Origin: Halorubrum sp. CSM-61
GTDB taxonomy: Archaea > Halobacteriota > Halobacteria > Halobacteriales > Haloferacaceae
Direction: 5' to 3'
DNA: 64,000 nucleotides
NCBI RefSeq assembly: GCF_003781945.1
Contig: NZ_RJJW01000003.1
Span: forward strand, 406,366-470,365
The notes beneath the pieces were generated by a model, which worked only from the letters and a program-made list of their open reading frames with translations, searched no databases and was not told the origin of the DNA. Position 1 is the first letter of the stretch; every line of letters begins with the position of its first letter. A program made the translations under genes and the position numbers. Below, piece after piece: positions 1-7,961 of this stretch.

Positions 1-2388
1 CTCGTTCGCGTTTCCGCAGTGGGGCGACTGGACGCACGCGGGACAGCCGCCCTCGCAGTCGCAGGTTTCGATCAGGCGGGCCGTGCGAGCCATCAGCTCC
101 TCGATCCGCTCGTGACCGCGCCGCGTGAGCCCGACGCCGCCGGGGTGGCCGTCGTAGACGAACACCGCCGGAGCGTCGGTGTGGGGGTGGTACGGCGTCG
201 AGATGCCGCCAACGTCGGCGCGGTCACAGAGCAGGTGGAAGGGGAAAAGCGAGATGAGCCCGTGCTCGGCCGCGTGGATCCCGCCGTTGAAAGCGTGTTC
301 GCCGCCCGGGAGGCCCTCGCCGCCGTCGGTCGTCGCTTCCCCGTCGCCACCGTCAGTCGCCGTCTCCCCGTCGGCGACCGCCTCGCTCGCGCCGCCGTCG
401 TTCCCGCCGGGCCCCTCGAGCGCGCGCATCTCCGACTCGATATCCGCCGGCACCGGGAAGTACAGCGCCTTCGTCCGCAACGTCGTCTCCGGGAGGTCCA
501 GCGTCGACTCCCCGAGCGACTCGCCCGTCTTGGCGTCCTTCCGGACGAACCCCGTAATCCGCTCCGTCACGGTCACGTCCGCGAACCGGACCGGAACGTC
601 CGGGCGGGCCGACAGCTCGCGCTCGCCGAGGTCCGCGTTCACGACGATGTCCTTCTCGGTGAGCGGCCGAGTGTAGTAGTCGGCCCACGAGGACTGCAAC
701 TCGGCGACGTCGCGGTCGAGGTCGAGCTCCGTCACCTCGTAGGTCCGGCCCTGCTGGTGGTAGATCGCGCCGGGATGCGCGTCGCGTAAGGCGTCGCCGA
801 ACCCGAGCGAGGCGACCGTCTCGTTGCGCGACGAGTCGATCAGATCCACCTCGCGGTCGCCGGCGGTCCGCAGGCTCACCGACTGCTGCGGGCTCGACGA
901 GCCGGCGTACGTCCATCGGATCCCGTCGGCGACCTCCCGCCTCTCCAGAGTTCCCTCGTCGGTCAGGTCCGCGACGACGTTCGGGAACGACTCGCCGAAA
1001 AAGCGCTCGTCGGCGGGCGAGAGCCAGCTCTCGTCGGCGGCGCAGGCGACGTGCCCCGGGAGCAGTTGGTCGTTCTCGGGGTCGCAGATCGCGTCCTCCG
1101 GCGGCGCCTCGAAGAAGTCGCTCGGGTTGCGCATGAGGTACTGGTCGAGCTGGTCCTCGCCGCCGACCATCACCACGAGCGCCGGGTCGTCGCCGCGGCC
1201 CGCCCGCCCCGCGCGCTGGTGCGCCGACATCCGCGTCCCGGGGTAGCCGTCCAGGATGACGGCGTCGAGCCCGCCCACGTCGACGCCGAGCTCGAGGGCG
1301 CTCGTCGACCAGACGCCCCGGAGTTCCCCGGAGTGGAGGTCCGCCTCGATCTCGCGGCGCCGGTCGTCGGTTAAGGCCGCCTGATACGCGCCGACCGCCC
1401 CGGCGAGGTCGCGCTCGCCGCGCTCTCGGAGGTCGCTCGCGCTGTCGGTCGCGTACTGCTCCGCGGTCTGTCTGGCCCGCGTGAACGCCAGAGTCTGTGC
1501 GCCCGCGGTCACGAGATCGCAGAAGAGCCGCTTGCTCTCGGCGTGGCTCGACTTCCGCCGGCCGCTCCCGCGCTCCTGCCAGTCGTCGTCGTACTCCGGC
1601 GGGTTCCACAGCACCCAGTCGCGCGGGCCGCGGCCGGAGGTGTCCTCGTCGATCAGAGTTATCCCCTCCGGGTCGCGTCCGGTCACGGTCGCGACGTGCT
1701 CGACCGGGTTGTTGATCGTCGCCGAACAGCAGACGAACTGCGGGCTCGACTCGAACCGCTCGCAGGTCCGCGCGAGTCGTCGGAGGGTCAGCGCGACCTG
1801 CGAGCCGAACACCCCGCGGTAGCTGTGGACCTCGTCGATCACGACGTACTCCAGCGACGAGAAGAACCAGTCCCACAGGCGCCCCGCGTACGGGAGCAGG
1901 GCGTAGTGGAGCATGTCCGGGTTCGAGAGGAGGACGGTCGGCTCGCGGTCGCGCACCTCCCGCTTCTCCGACCGCGAGAGCCGCCCCGTGTAGGACTCGA
2001 CGGAGACGCCGCTGCCGAACCCGAGCCCGTGGGCGAGGTCGCTCAGGCTCTCCTCTTGGTCCGCGATCAGCGCGTTCTGGGGGCCGACGTAGAGGGTTCG
2101 ACCCCCGTGGTCCATCGCCGCCTCGAAGGCCGGCACGGTGTACGCGAGCGACTTCCCGCTCGCGGTCTCGGTGGCGAGCACGGCGTCGTCGCCGTCGCGG
2201 ACCGCCTCGATCGCCTCGGCCTGGTGGCGGTAGAGCCGGTCGATCCCGTCTTTCGCGAGCGCGTCGGCCATCCGGGGCGCGAGATCGACGTCGCGAAATT
2301 CGGGCTCGCGGGCGGGCAGGCGGCGGTGCTCCGCGATCTGTCCCTCGTAGAACGGTCGGTTCCGCAGCCACTCGATGGCGTCCTCCAC
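1..2388 (-). CDS. MrfA/Hrq1-like DEAD/DEAH-box helicase with C-terminal DUF1998-type cysteine cluster (3' end outside window)
   Basis: ATP-dependent superfamily 2 DNA helicase, probably in DNA repair. The frame is open from about 2388 to base 1. Motif I (TASGKS) lies near residue 73, motif II (DEVH) near 181 and motif III (CCSATINNP) near 220. A conserved C-terminal helicase half follows (HQRAGRAGRGDDPA). Near residues 771-791 is the cysteine cluster CDCEGGCPACVQSPHCGN, typical of the DUF1998/MZB domain of the MrfA (bacterial) and Hrq1 (yeast) families. There is no in-frame ATG; GTG at 2388 (VEDAIEWL) is the best start, and the frame stays open upstream, so the start is uncertain. The shift-frame protein on the same strand is arginine-rich and is not real. 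The family is firm; the repair role is inferred from relatives. Confidence 0.85.
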   Translation of the reverse strand, partial: MEDAIEWLRNRPFYEGQIAEHRRLPAREPEFRDVDLAPRMADALAKDGIDRLYRHQAEAIEAVRDGDDAVLATETASGKSLAYTVPAFEAAMDHGGRTLYVGPQNALIADQEESLSDLAHGLGFGSGVSVESYTGRLSRSEKREVRDREPTVLLSNPDMLHYALLPYAGRLWDWFFSSLEYVVIDEVHSYRGVFGSQVALTLRRLARTCERFESSPQFVCCSATINNPVEHVATVTGRDPEGITLIDEDTSGRGPRDWVLWNPPEYDDDWQERGSGRRKSSHAESKRLFCDLVTAGAQTLAFTRARQTAEQYATDSASDLRERGERDLAGAVGAYQAALTDDRRREIEADLHSGELRGVWSTSALELGVDVGGLDAVILDGYPGTRMSAHQRAGRAGRGDDPALVVMVGGEDQLDQYLMRNPSDFFEAPPEDAICDPENDQLLPGHVACAADESWLSPADERFFGESFPNVVADLTDEGTLERREVADGIRWTYAGSSSPQQSVSLRTAGDREVDLIDSSRNETVASLGFGDALRDAHPGAIYHQQGRTYEVTELDLDRDVAELQSSWADYYTRPLTEKDIVVNADLGERELSARPDVPVRFADVTVTERITGFVRKDAKTGESLGESTLDLPETTLRTKALYFPVPADIESEMRALEGPGGNDGGASEAVADGETATDGGDGEATTDGGEGLPGGEHAFNGGIHAAEHGLISLFPFHLLCDRADVGGISTPYHPHTDAPAVFVYDGHPGGVGLTRRGHERIEELMARTARLIETCDCEGGCPACVQSPHCGNANE

Positions 2389-2483
2389 GGCTACGGTATC
2401 GTGGGGTCGGTCGGCCCTAATCGTTGCGGTCGGTACGGAGTCCGTTCGGAACGAAAACGCTGAGCGTCGAAGGTGGTCTCGGT

Positions 2484-2927
2484 CGATTACGGGAGTAGGT
2501 ATTGCAGATCGGTGGTGGCGAATCAGTATTTAAAGGATCCGTGAGCGGCGGCGACGATCGCTTATAAAGAACAACGCGGTGGCGCGCCCCAGTGAGCGGC
2601 CGCCATCGGCGGCCGCGAACCGACGGTGCGAGGGAGTCGCTGGCGGCGACAGCCGCCAGCGACGAGGCTGGGGAGGCGGGAGGCTGTGCGGTCGGGTGGG
2701 ACTCAAAGGGGCAGCCGCTGTGGGCGGCGCAGGCGACGTAAGCACCGCAACGAGGGAGCGAAGCGACTGAGTGAGGAGCGCAACGAGCGTGCGCCGCCCA
2801 CAGCGGCTGGGGCTTTGGAGGTCGTCACCGCAGTGTCGCCGATCGCTTAAAAACAGCCGCCAGCAACACCGCTCGATCACGTATAAACAACCACTCTACA
2901 AGCGTGCTATACCCACTCCCGCAATTG
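2484..2927 (+). repeat. Dispersed element, copy A: MITE-like unit with imperfect terminal inverted repeats
   Basis: The left end at 2484-2502 and the reverse complement of the right end at 2909-2927 match at 16 of 19 positions (core CGGGAGTxGGTAT). Just inside the left end is a box GTATTGCAGATCGG shared with copies D and E. TATA-like boxes follow at about 2527-2534 (TATTTAAA) and 2561-2567 (TTATAAA), then the structured core, then two more at about 2847-2853 and 2882-2888. No transposase gene and no clear target duplication are visible. The unit fills the gap between the helicase and the GNAT gene. Confidence 0.7.
2576..2830 (+). ncRNA. Candidate structured RNA, copy A of five
   Basis: Three hairpins are separated by linkers conserved in all five copies. 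Hairpin 1 has an inner stem GCGGCCGCC/GGCGGCCGC. Hairpin 2 is a perfect 12-bp stem (2636-2647 with 2652-2663). Hairpin 3 is a perfect 19-bp stem (2713-2731 with 2790-2808). Conserved linkers are GAGGCTGGGGAGGCGGGAGG, GGTGGGACTCAAAGGGGCAG and CTGGGGCTTTGGAGG. The stem sequences differ from the other copies but the pairing is kept. It is not recognisable as RNase P RNA, SRP RNA, tRNA or rRNA. The boundaries are approximate and no transcript has been shown; a TTATAAA box lies just upstream. Confidence 0.65.
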
Positions 2928-2954
2928 CTCGCTCTTGTCTGCCTCGACCGCTCT

Positions 2955-3623
2955 CTAGTCGTCGGCGCCGGCGACCCGCCTCCCACCGACCTCCATCGGG
3001 ATCGGCTCCCGCGGGAGCGGGTCGTCCGGTCCATCGCGGGCGAGCGGCGGCCAGCGCACCTCGGTCGCGACCGGGTCGTCGAGGTCGAGCGTCATCCGGA
3101 TGTCCCCTCTCCGGTCGGCGAGTTCGAAGCCGACCGTCCGGTAGACGCTCCGCGCGACCCGGTTCCCGCTCTCGACGTGGAGTTCGAGCCCCTCGCGCCC
3201 CCCGGCGGCGGCGTCGGCGATGACGTGGCGGCAGAGCTCCGTCCCCACGCCGCGCCCCTGCGTCTCGGGGTGGACGAAGACGGCGAGTTCGGGGCGGGGC
3301 GCGTCGCTCGGCGTGTACACCGCGTGGCCGAAGACTTCGCCGTCGCGCTCGGCGACGACGTTGCTCCCCTCGTCGAGCATCGTCTCGATCCAGTCGGCCC
3401 GGCGACTCCGGGTCACCGGCGGGAGCCCCTGCGCGCGGTCCGGCGTCTCGAACCCCTCGTACATCTCCGCGAGGGCCGCGGCGTCCGCCCCGACCGCGGG
3501 GCGAATCGTCCACCGGGCACCCCGCTTGTCGACGAAGCGCGGACAGCGCGGCGGACAGTGGACCGTCCCCTCGCACTCGCTGCCGTCCCAGCCGTCGCAG
3601 GCGACGGTGGCGTCGTGGCTCAT
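2955..3623 (-). CDS. GNAT family N-acetyltransferase with N-terminal cysteine motif
   Basis: Predicted acetyl-CoA-dependent N-acetyltransferase of unknown substrate, 222 residues. The GNAT core starts near residue 38 (WTIRPAVGADAAALAEMY). The acetyl-CoA pyrophosphate loop is QGRGVGTELCRHV near 122-134, and the C-terminal SGNRVARSVYRTVGFE motif is typical of the fold. Residues 1-30 carry four cysteines (ACDGWDGSECEGTVHCPPRC) that could bind zinc, an accessory feature of several haloarchaeal GNATs. The ATG start is supported by a TATA-like GATATAAC on the minus strand at 3647-3655. Transcribed alone; repeat copy A lies beyond its 3' end. Confidence 0.85.
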   Translation of the reverse strand: MSHDATVACDGWDGSECEGTVHCPPRCPRFVDKRGARWTIRPAVGADAAALAEMYEGFETPDRAQGLPPVTRSRRADWIETMLDEGSNVVAERDGEVFGHAVYTPSDAPRPELAVFVHPETQGRGVGTELCRHVIADAAAGGREGLELHVESGNRVARSVYRTVGFELADRRGDIRMTLDLDDPVATEVRWPPLARDGPDDPLPREPIPMEVGGRRVAGADD

Positions 3624-3719
3624 ACCTGACGGTCGGTCCCCCGCGGAGTTATATCGTGACAGCTGGTCCCACTGCGTGGGAACGGGGCGGGCGCCGCAAC
3701 GGGGTGTTCCGGTCGGACG

Positions 3720-4508
3720 CTACTCCCGAATCAGCACGATCCCGTCCCGGAACACCGAGTGGTTCGGCACCACGTGCTCCTCGCCGTCGGCCTCGATGCG
3801 GGTGACGAACAGGTCGACCTCCTGGACGATCCCGCGCTCGCCGGCGACCCGCACCTCGTCGCCGATCCCGTACGGCTGCCGGAGCAGGAGGAACACCCCG
3901 GCGGCCGCGCTGGCGACGAGGTCCTTCGTCGCCAGCGCGGCGAACAGCACGACCGCGAGCGCGAACGCCGCCAGCAACACGACAAGCGCGATGGTCTGTA
4001 CGCCGACCTGTCCGAGCGCGATCAGGACGGCGACGTAGACGACGCTGTACTTCACGAGCGGCGGTAACACGCCGAGCTCGGGGAGCTTGATCCCGCGGAG
4101 CCGCTCGGCGACCAGCAGCTCCGCCTTGTCGCCGACGACGATCCCGACGATGAGAACGATGACGGCGACGAACAGCCGCGGGAGGAACGCGGCGACGTCC
4201 GACCAGAACCGTTGGAGGTAGTTGACGTCGGCGACGGTCAGCGCGACGATGATAGTGACGGCGACGATGAAGTAGCTCGACAGCTGGGCCAGGATCCGCA
4301 CCGTCGAGGTGTCGAACTCGCGAGCGGTGCGCTCGAAGGCGGTCCCCTCGATCACCTCCGGGACGCCCGCGCGAGTCAGCAGGCGGCGATTGATCACGCC
4401 CACGAGGTACGCCGCGAACAGTCCGAACAGCAGCACGAACAGGGCGAGCCAGATCCGGTCCGGGACCGCTGCGACGAACTCGGAGAGGGGTGTCGGTACC
4501 GCGGACAT
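3720..4508 (-). CDS. Small MscS-type mechanosensitive ion channel domain protein
   Basis: Predicted cytoplasmic-membrane protein of 262 residues. Hydrophobic segments lie near residues 19-40, 70-92, 100-122 and 144-195. The last leads into the MscS-type soluble beta domain (QPYGIGDEVRVAGERGIVQ, then HVVPNHSVFRDG). It is short for the family and lacks the large C-terminal vestibule. Its ATG lies 5 bases after the dacZ stop codon, so the two are almost certainly cotranscribed. The neighbourhood suggests a channel linked to c-di-AMP-dependent osmotic control; that link is inferred, while the channel assignment rests on the sequence. Confidence 0.85.
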   Translation of the reverse strand: MSAVPTPLSEFVAAVPDRIWLALFVLLFGLFAAYLVGVINRRLLTRAGVPEVIEGTAFERTAREFDTSTVRILAQLSSYFIVAVTIIVALTVADVNYLQRFWSDVAAFLPRLFVAVIVLIVGIVVGDKAELLVAERLRGIKLPELGVLPPLVKYSVVYVAVLIALGQVGVQTIALVVLLAAFALAVVLFAALATKDLVASAAAGVFLLLRQPYGIGDEVRVAGERGIVQEVDLFVTRIEADGEEHVVPNHSVFRDGIVLIRE

Positions 4509-4513
4509 GGCGA

Positions 4514-5323
4514 TCAGTACTCCTCCGGATCGATCTCCAAGACGAGTTCTCCCGCCTTAAACGCCCGCACGAGCCCGTCCGACTCGGAGAGCACGATCGC
4601 CGTCGCGTTCGTGTCGCGGGTGATCGCCCCGCCGGCCATGTGGCGCGCGCTGAGCCCCTTCGGGATGTCGACGCCCTCCGCGCCGGGTTCGAGGTAGCGG
4701 TACGCGGAGACGATCTTCCCGGAGTCGGAGACGACGAACGCGCCGTCGAGCCGCGAGAACTCCTTGAGCATTACGTTGACGATGGGGTCGCCGACGTGGA
4801 CGTGCGACTTCTCGAAGGGGTTGTACGACAGCGGGCGGGACTTGTTCATCACCTTCCCCGCGTCGCCGACGACGAACAGCGCGCCCACCGGCTTCCCCTT
4901 CTGCCCCTTCTGTCCGAGCTCGATCGCGACCTCGAACACGTCGCGGATCACGCTCGGCTCCGCCCGGGAGTTGACGAAGAGGTCGTATATCCCGGTGTGG
5001 ACCGTCTCGTCGACGGTGACGCGGACCACCGCGTCCGACCCGCCGTCGAAGACGGACGCGATGCAGGCCACCTCGTCGCCCTCGGAGACGAGGCCGGCGT
5101 CCATCGCTCCCTCGATGCCGAACCGGATCCGGTCTTTGACGTTGTCGAAGGGGAGGGGAAGCTCGACGAACACCTCCGCGTCGACGTCGTTGTCGGGGGC
5201 GATGACGACGATCTCCGTGTCGCCGTCCTCGAACCGGTTGTAGAACGAGCTGGTCGGCGAGAACAGCAACACGGCGTCCGCGTCCTCGACGAGATCGGAC
5301 AGGTGATCGGTGAGCGAGGCCAT
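4514..5323 (-). CDS. dacZ: Diadenylate cyclase DacZ (c-di-AMP synthase)
   Basis: Makes cyclic di-AMP from two ATP in the cytosol. The C-terminal DisA_N catalytic domain shows the DGA motif (LDGAFVVSDSG, about residues 192-202) and the RHxxG motif (SARHMAGG, about 226-233). The N-terminal half matches the archaeal DacZ accessory region. The protein is 269 residues from ATG 5323; a GTG three codons upstream (5332) is an alternative, but the ATG gives the usual MASLTDHL beginning. It lies 75 bp downstream of the DUF502 gene and 5 bp upstream of the MscS-type channel on the same strand. Haloferax DacZ is the characterised archaeal example. Confidence 0.92.
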   Translation of the reverse strand: MASLTDHLSDLVEDADAVLLFSPTSSFYNRFEDGDTEIVVIAPDNDVDAEVFVELPLPFDNVKDRIRFGIEGAMDAGLVSEGDEVACIASVFDGGSDAVVRVTVDETVHTGIYDLFVNSRAEPSVIRDVFEVAIELGQKGQKGKPVGALFVVGDAGKVMNKSRPLSYNPFEKSHVHVGDPIVNVMLKEFSRLDGAFVVSDSGKIVSAYRYLEPGAEGVDIPKGLSARHMAGGAITRDTNATAIVLSESDGLVRAFKAGELVLEIDPEEY

Positions 5324-5398
5324 TACTCTCACGGACTCTCGGCCGACGTATAGTCGTTGTGTCGGCGTCGTGCGCGCGTCAGACGAGCGGTGAGAGCG

Positions 5399-6313
5399 TC
5401 ACCGACCCCCGCCGCTTTCGTCGTGGTCGGAAGAGCCGGCCGAACCGGTGTCGGAGGGGCCGACCGAGCCGGTGTCGGAGGGGCCGACCGAATCAGCGTC
5501 GACGGAGCCGAGCAGGTCGCCGAGGACCGACGGATCCGCTGCCGTCCCGACCGATTCGAATTCCGAAGCGGCGGCGCCGATCCCGGGAGAGGGGTTGTCG
5601 GTCGTCAGAGCCGATCCGAACTGATCCGCCTCTTCGGTGGCGAGTCCGCTGGTGAGAATCGCTCTGACGGCGTCGTCGACGGTGAGGTCCACGTCGAAGA
5701 CCCGGTCGCGCGGAACGTACACTAAGAATCCCCCGGTGACCGGGTTCGGAGCCATCGGGACGAAGAGGGTTATCATCTCTTCGGAGCCGGTCGCCTCGTC
5801 GACTGCGTCGGGCGGCGCGGCCGTTTGAAAGGCGATGAGGTAGGTGTCCTCGGAGAGCATCTCGACGAGCTTCACCGCCTCGAAGTTGTCGACGTCGTCG
5901 CCCAAGACGAGGTTACCGACCCGACGGAGCGTCTGGTACACCGTCCCGATCCCGGGGATCGACGCGATCAGATAATCGAGCACGTTGACGAGGGCTTCGC
6001 CGTACCGGTACCGCGCGACGGCACCGACGGCGACGATCAGGAACAGGAACAGGAGGATGGCGATGATCTCGCTCAGGAAACCGATCACGTCGGTGTACAC
6101 GCCCGTCTCGAGGAGGAAGGCGATGAGCGCGCGCCGCCGGAAGAACCCGATGACTCCCGCGGTCTCGAGCATTCCGACGACGGGGCCGAGGCTCTGCCGG
6201 ATCCGCCCGATCACGAACCAGATGAAGTAGAGCGTTAAGAGGAGAGGAATGACTATCGCGAGTCCGGTGAGAATGATTTTCTCGAGCGTCTGAATCGCTC
6301 CCTTTCCGTACAT
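5399..6313 (-). CDS. DUF502 family membrane protein
   Basis: Integral membrane protein of 304 residues and unknown function. Two strong transmembrane segments lie near residues 13-37 and 77-103. The DUF502 core follows, with the characteristic PGIGTVYQTLRRVGNLVLG and FVPMAPNPVTGGFLVYVPRDR stretches. The last 70 residues are hydrophilic Ser/Gly/Asp-rich and include a tandem GSVGPSDT repeat, encoded by two 24-bp units at 5447-5494. First gene of a likely operon with dacZ and the channel gene. A minus-strand promoter TTTATAATTA sits at 6341-6350, about 30 bases before the ATG. Confidence 0.85.
   Translation of the reverse strand: MYGKGAIQTLEKIILTGLAIVIPLLLTLYFIWFVIGRIRQSLGPVVGMLETAGVIGFFRRRALIAFLLETGVYTDVIGFLSEIIAILLFLFLIVAVGAVARYRYGEALVNVLDYLIASIPGIGTVYQTLRRVGNLVLGDDVDNFEAVKLVEMLSEDTYLIAFQTAAPPDAVDEATGSEEMITLFVPMAPNPVTGGFLVYVPRDRVFDVDLTVDDAVRAILTSGLATEEADQFGSALTTDNPSPGIGAAASEFESVGTAADPSVLGDLLGSVDADSVGPSDTGSVGPSDTGSAGSSDHDESGGGR
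5447..5494 (-). repeat. Two tandem 24-bp units in the tail of the DUF502 gene
   Basis: The units at 5447-5470 and 5471-5494 are nearly identical and encode the repeated GSVGPSDT tail. Being in frame and a multiple of three, they probably vary in copy number between strains. Confidence 0.8.
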
Positions 6314-6339
6314 TGTTCCACTGTGGAGGGAGCGGTCTT

Positions 6340-6350
6340 GTAATTATAAA
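6340..6350 (-). promoter_or_regulatory. TATA box of the DUF502-dacZ-channel operon
   Basis: The minus strand reads TTTATAATTA, centred about 30 bases before the ATG at 6313, the normal spacing for a near-leaderless haloarchaeal transcript. Confidence 0.6.
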
Positions 6351-6453
6351 CGGGTTAACCGAACGGACCGGCGTCTCTCGACGATCGTCCGGTCGACGGG
6401 CATCGGACGACCTCCCGCGCGACTTTTAGCCCCGAGGCGACTACCGGACGCAC

Positions 6454-7578
6454 ATGGCGACCCGCGAGGCCCTCTGGGACTACCGCGACGAGTTCGGCGA
6501 CGCCTTCGGGCGCACCTACTTCCGCCGGTTCGGCCCCGGCGTGGTCTCCAGCGTCGGGATCGGCACCTACCTCGGCGATCCCACCGCCGCCGTCGACGAC
6601 GCGTACCGCGAGGCGATCGGCCTCGCGCTGCGCTCCGGCGTGAACCACGTCGACACCGCCGTCAACTACCGGTGCGGGCGCGCCGAGCGCGTCGTCGGCG
6701 AGGCGGTTCGGAACTCCCCGATCGACCGCGACGCGGTCGTCGTGGCGACGAAGGGGGGGTTCCTCCCGTTCGACGGCGAGCGCCCCGACGATCCCGCCGC
6801 GTTCGTCCGAGAGCAATTTGTAGAACCGGGGATCGTCGCACCCGACGACCTCGCGAACGGGGCGCACGCGATCGCACCCGACTACCTGGAGTGGTCGCTC
6901 GATCGCTCGCTGGACCGGCTCGGCCTCGACGCGGTCGACTGCTACTACGTCCACAACCCGGAGACGCAGCTGGCGACGCGGTCTCGCGAGGCGGTGTACG
7001 ACCGGCTGGAGGCCGCCTTCGAGGCCCTAGAGCGCCGACGCGCCGCGGACGATATCGGGGCCTACGGCGTCGCGACGTGGGACGCGTTCCGGGTCCCCGA
7101 GGGCGACGAGCGGTACCTCTCGCTCGCCGCGGTGCTCTCCCGGGCCGAGGCCGCCGGCGAGGCGGTCGGCCCCGACGACAACCACGGGTTCGAGGCGATC
7201 CAACTCCCCTTCAACGTCGCCATGGCGGACGCGTTCACGCGGCGGAACCACCGCGCGCCCGAGGGCGACGCCGACCGCGACACCGGCGCGGAGCCGGTCT
7301 CCGCGCTGGAGTTCGCCCACGAGGCCGGGCTCTCCGTGGTGACGAGCGCGAGCATCGGGCAGGGCGAACTCGCCGTCGAGGACGCGATCCCGGACGACGT
7401 CGACGCGACGCTCGCGGGCGAGACGCCGGCCCAGCGCGCGCTCAACTTCGCGCGGAGCGCGCCGGGCGTCACCTCCTCTCTCGTCGGCGCGAGCGACCTC
7501 GACCACCTCCGCGAGAACGTCGCCGCCGGAACCTTCGACCCACTCGGCGCGTCGGCGTTCGACGCGGTGTTCGAGTAG
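6454..7578 (+). CDS. Aldo/keto reductase family oxidoreductase
   Basis: Predicted NADPH-dependent oxidoreductase with a TIM-barrel fold, 374 residues; substrate unknown. The family tetrad is visible: Asp and Tyr in NHVDTAVNYRCGRAE (about 66-80), Lys in VVVATKGGF (about 98-106) and His in DCYYVHNPE (about 163-171). The C-terminal part carries PAQRALNFARSAPGVTSSLVGAS, the usual cofactor-side helix. Somewhat longer than typical 320-residue members because of acidic insertions. A monocistronic + strand gene whose ATG fits the conserved N-terminus. Confidence 0.85.
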   Translation: MATREALWDYRDEFGDAFGRTYFRRFGPGVVSSVGIGTYLGDPTAAVDDAYREAIGLALRSGVNHVDTAVNYRCGRAERVVGEAVRNSPIDRDAVVVATKGGFLPFDGERPDDPAAFVREQFVEPGIVAPDDLANGAHAIAPDYLEWSLDRSLDRLGLDAVDCYYVHNPETQLATRSREAVYDRLEAAFEALERRRAADDIGAYGVATWDAFRVPEGDERYLSLAAVLSRAEAAGEAVGPDDNHGFEAIQLPFNVAMADAFTRRNHRAPEGDADRDTGAEPVSALEFAHEAGLSVVTSASIGQGELAVEDAIPDDVDATLAGETPAQRALNFARSAPGVTSSLVGASDLDHLRENVAAGTFDPLGASAFDAVFE

Positions 7579-7672
7579 CGGAGAAAGACGCGAGGAGGAG
7601 GGGAGAGACAACACGAGAGGGACGCGATGCGATCGGTTTCGGTGACGCTTCGGGAGCAGGCGGGAGAACGGG

Positions 7673-7843
7673 TCAGCGCAGCTCTTTGAACGTGGCTTCG
7701 CACTCGGGGCAGACGCGGACGGAGAACACCTCGTCCGGGTCGTTCTGCTTTTTCAGCACCTTCTCGCAGTCGGCGCAGTTCAGCCGCTCGTAGGTGTCCT
7801 TGAACAGGTCGCCGTCGCGAAGCCCCTTCCGCGTCGATTTCAT
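7673..7843 (-). CDS. HVO_0758-type small zinc-finger protein
   Basis: A 56-residue protein with two CxxC pairs (NCADCEKVL and VCPECEATFKELR) that should form one zinc finger. Length, both motifs and the MKSTRKGLRDG start closely fit the haloarchaeal micro-protein family named after Haloferax HVO_0758. The start is set by ATG 7843, with a strong minus-strand TATA TTTTTATACG at 7866-7875. An upstream extension in the same frame lacks any similarity and is not used. Function unknown; the family name is from memory of its sequence. Confidence 0.85.
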   Translation of the reverse strand: MKSTRKGLRDGDLFKDTYERLNCADCEKVLKKQNDPDEVFSVRVCPECEATFKELR

Positions 7844-7865
7844 GGCTCGAAGTTGATCGCGTGAC

Positions 7866-7875
7866 CGTATAAAAA
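7866..7875 (-). promoter_or_regulatory. TATA box of the zinc micro-protein gene
   Basis: TTTTTATACG on the minus strand, about 23-32 bases before the ATG at 7843. Confidence 0.6.
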
Positions 7876-7961
7876 CCCCGTACGACGCCGGTCGGACGCG
7901 GCGGGTCGAGCGCCGCGGCCGCTTTCGCAACCCTTGTCTCCCGCCGCCGACAACGACGTCC

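Noticed and set aside
353..2371. A 672-codon minus-strand frame overlapping the helicase
   Set aside because: It is an arginine- and proline-rich shift frame. The true helicase frame on the same strand has Walker and DEVH motifs but no ATG.
2530..2880. Short reading frames on both strands inside the repeat elements (also at 21.2, 23.7, 43.7 and 52.7 kb)
   Set aside because: The frames are kept only by the conserved linkers, break in the variable stems and lack consistent starts or codon bias; the pairing pattern explains the conservation better.
5447..5494. CRISPR-like repeat
   Set aside because: Only two adjacent coding repeats without spacers, inside a protein tail; no array or cas gene is in the window.
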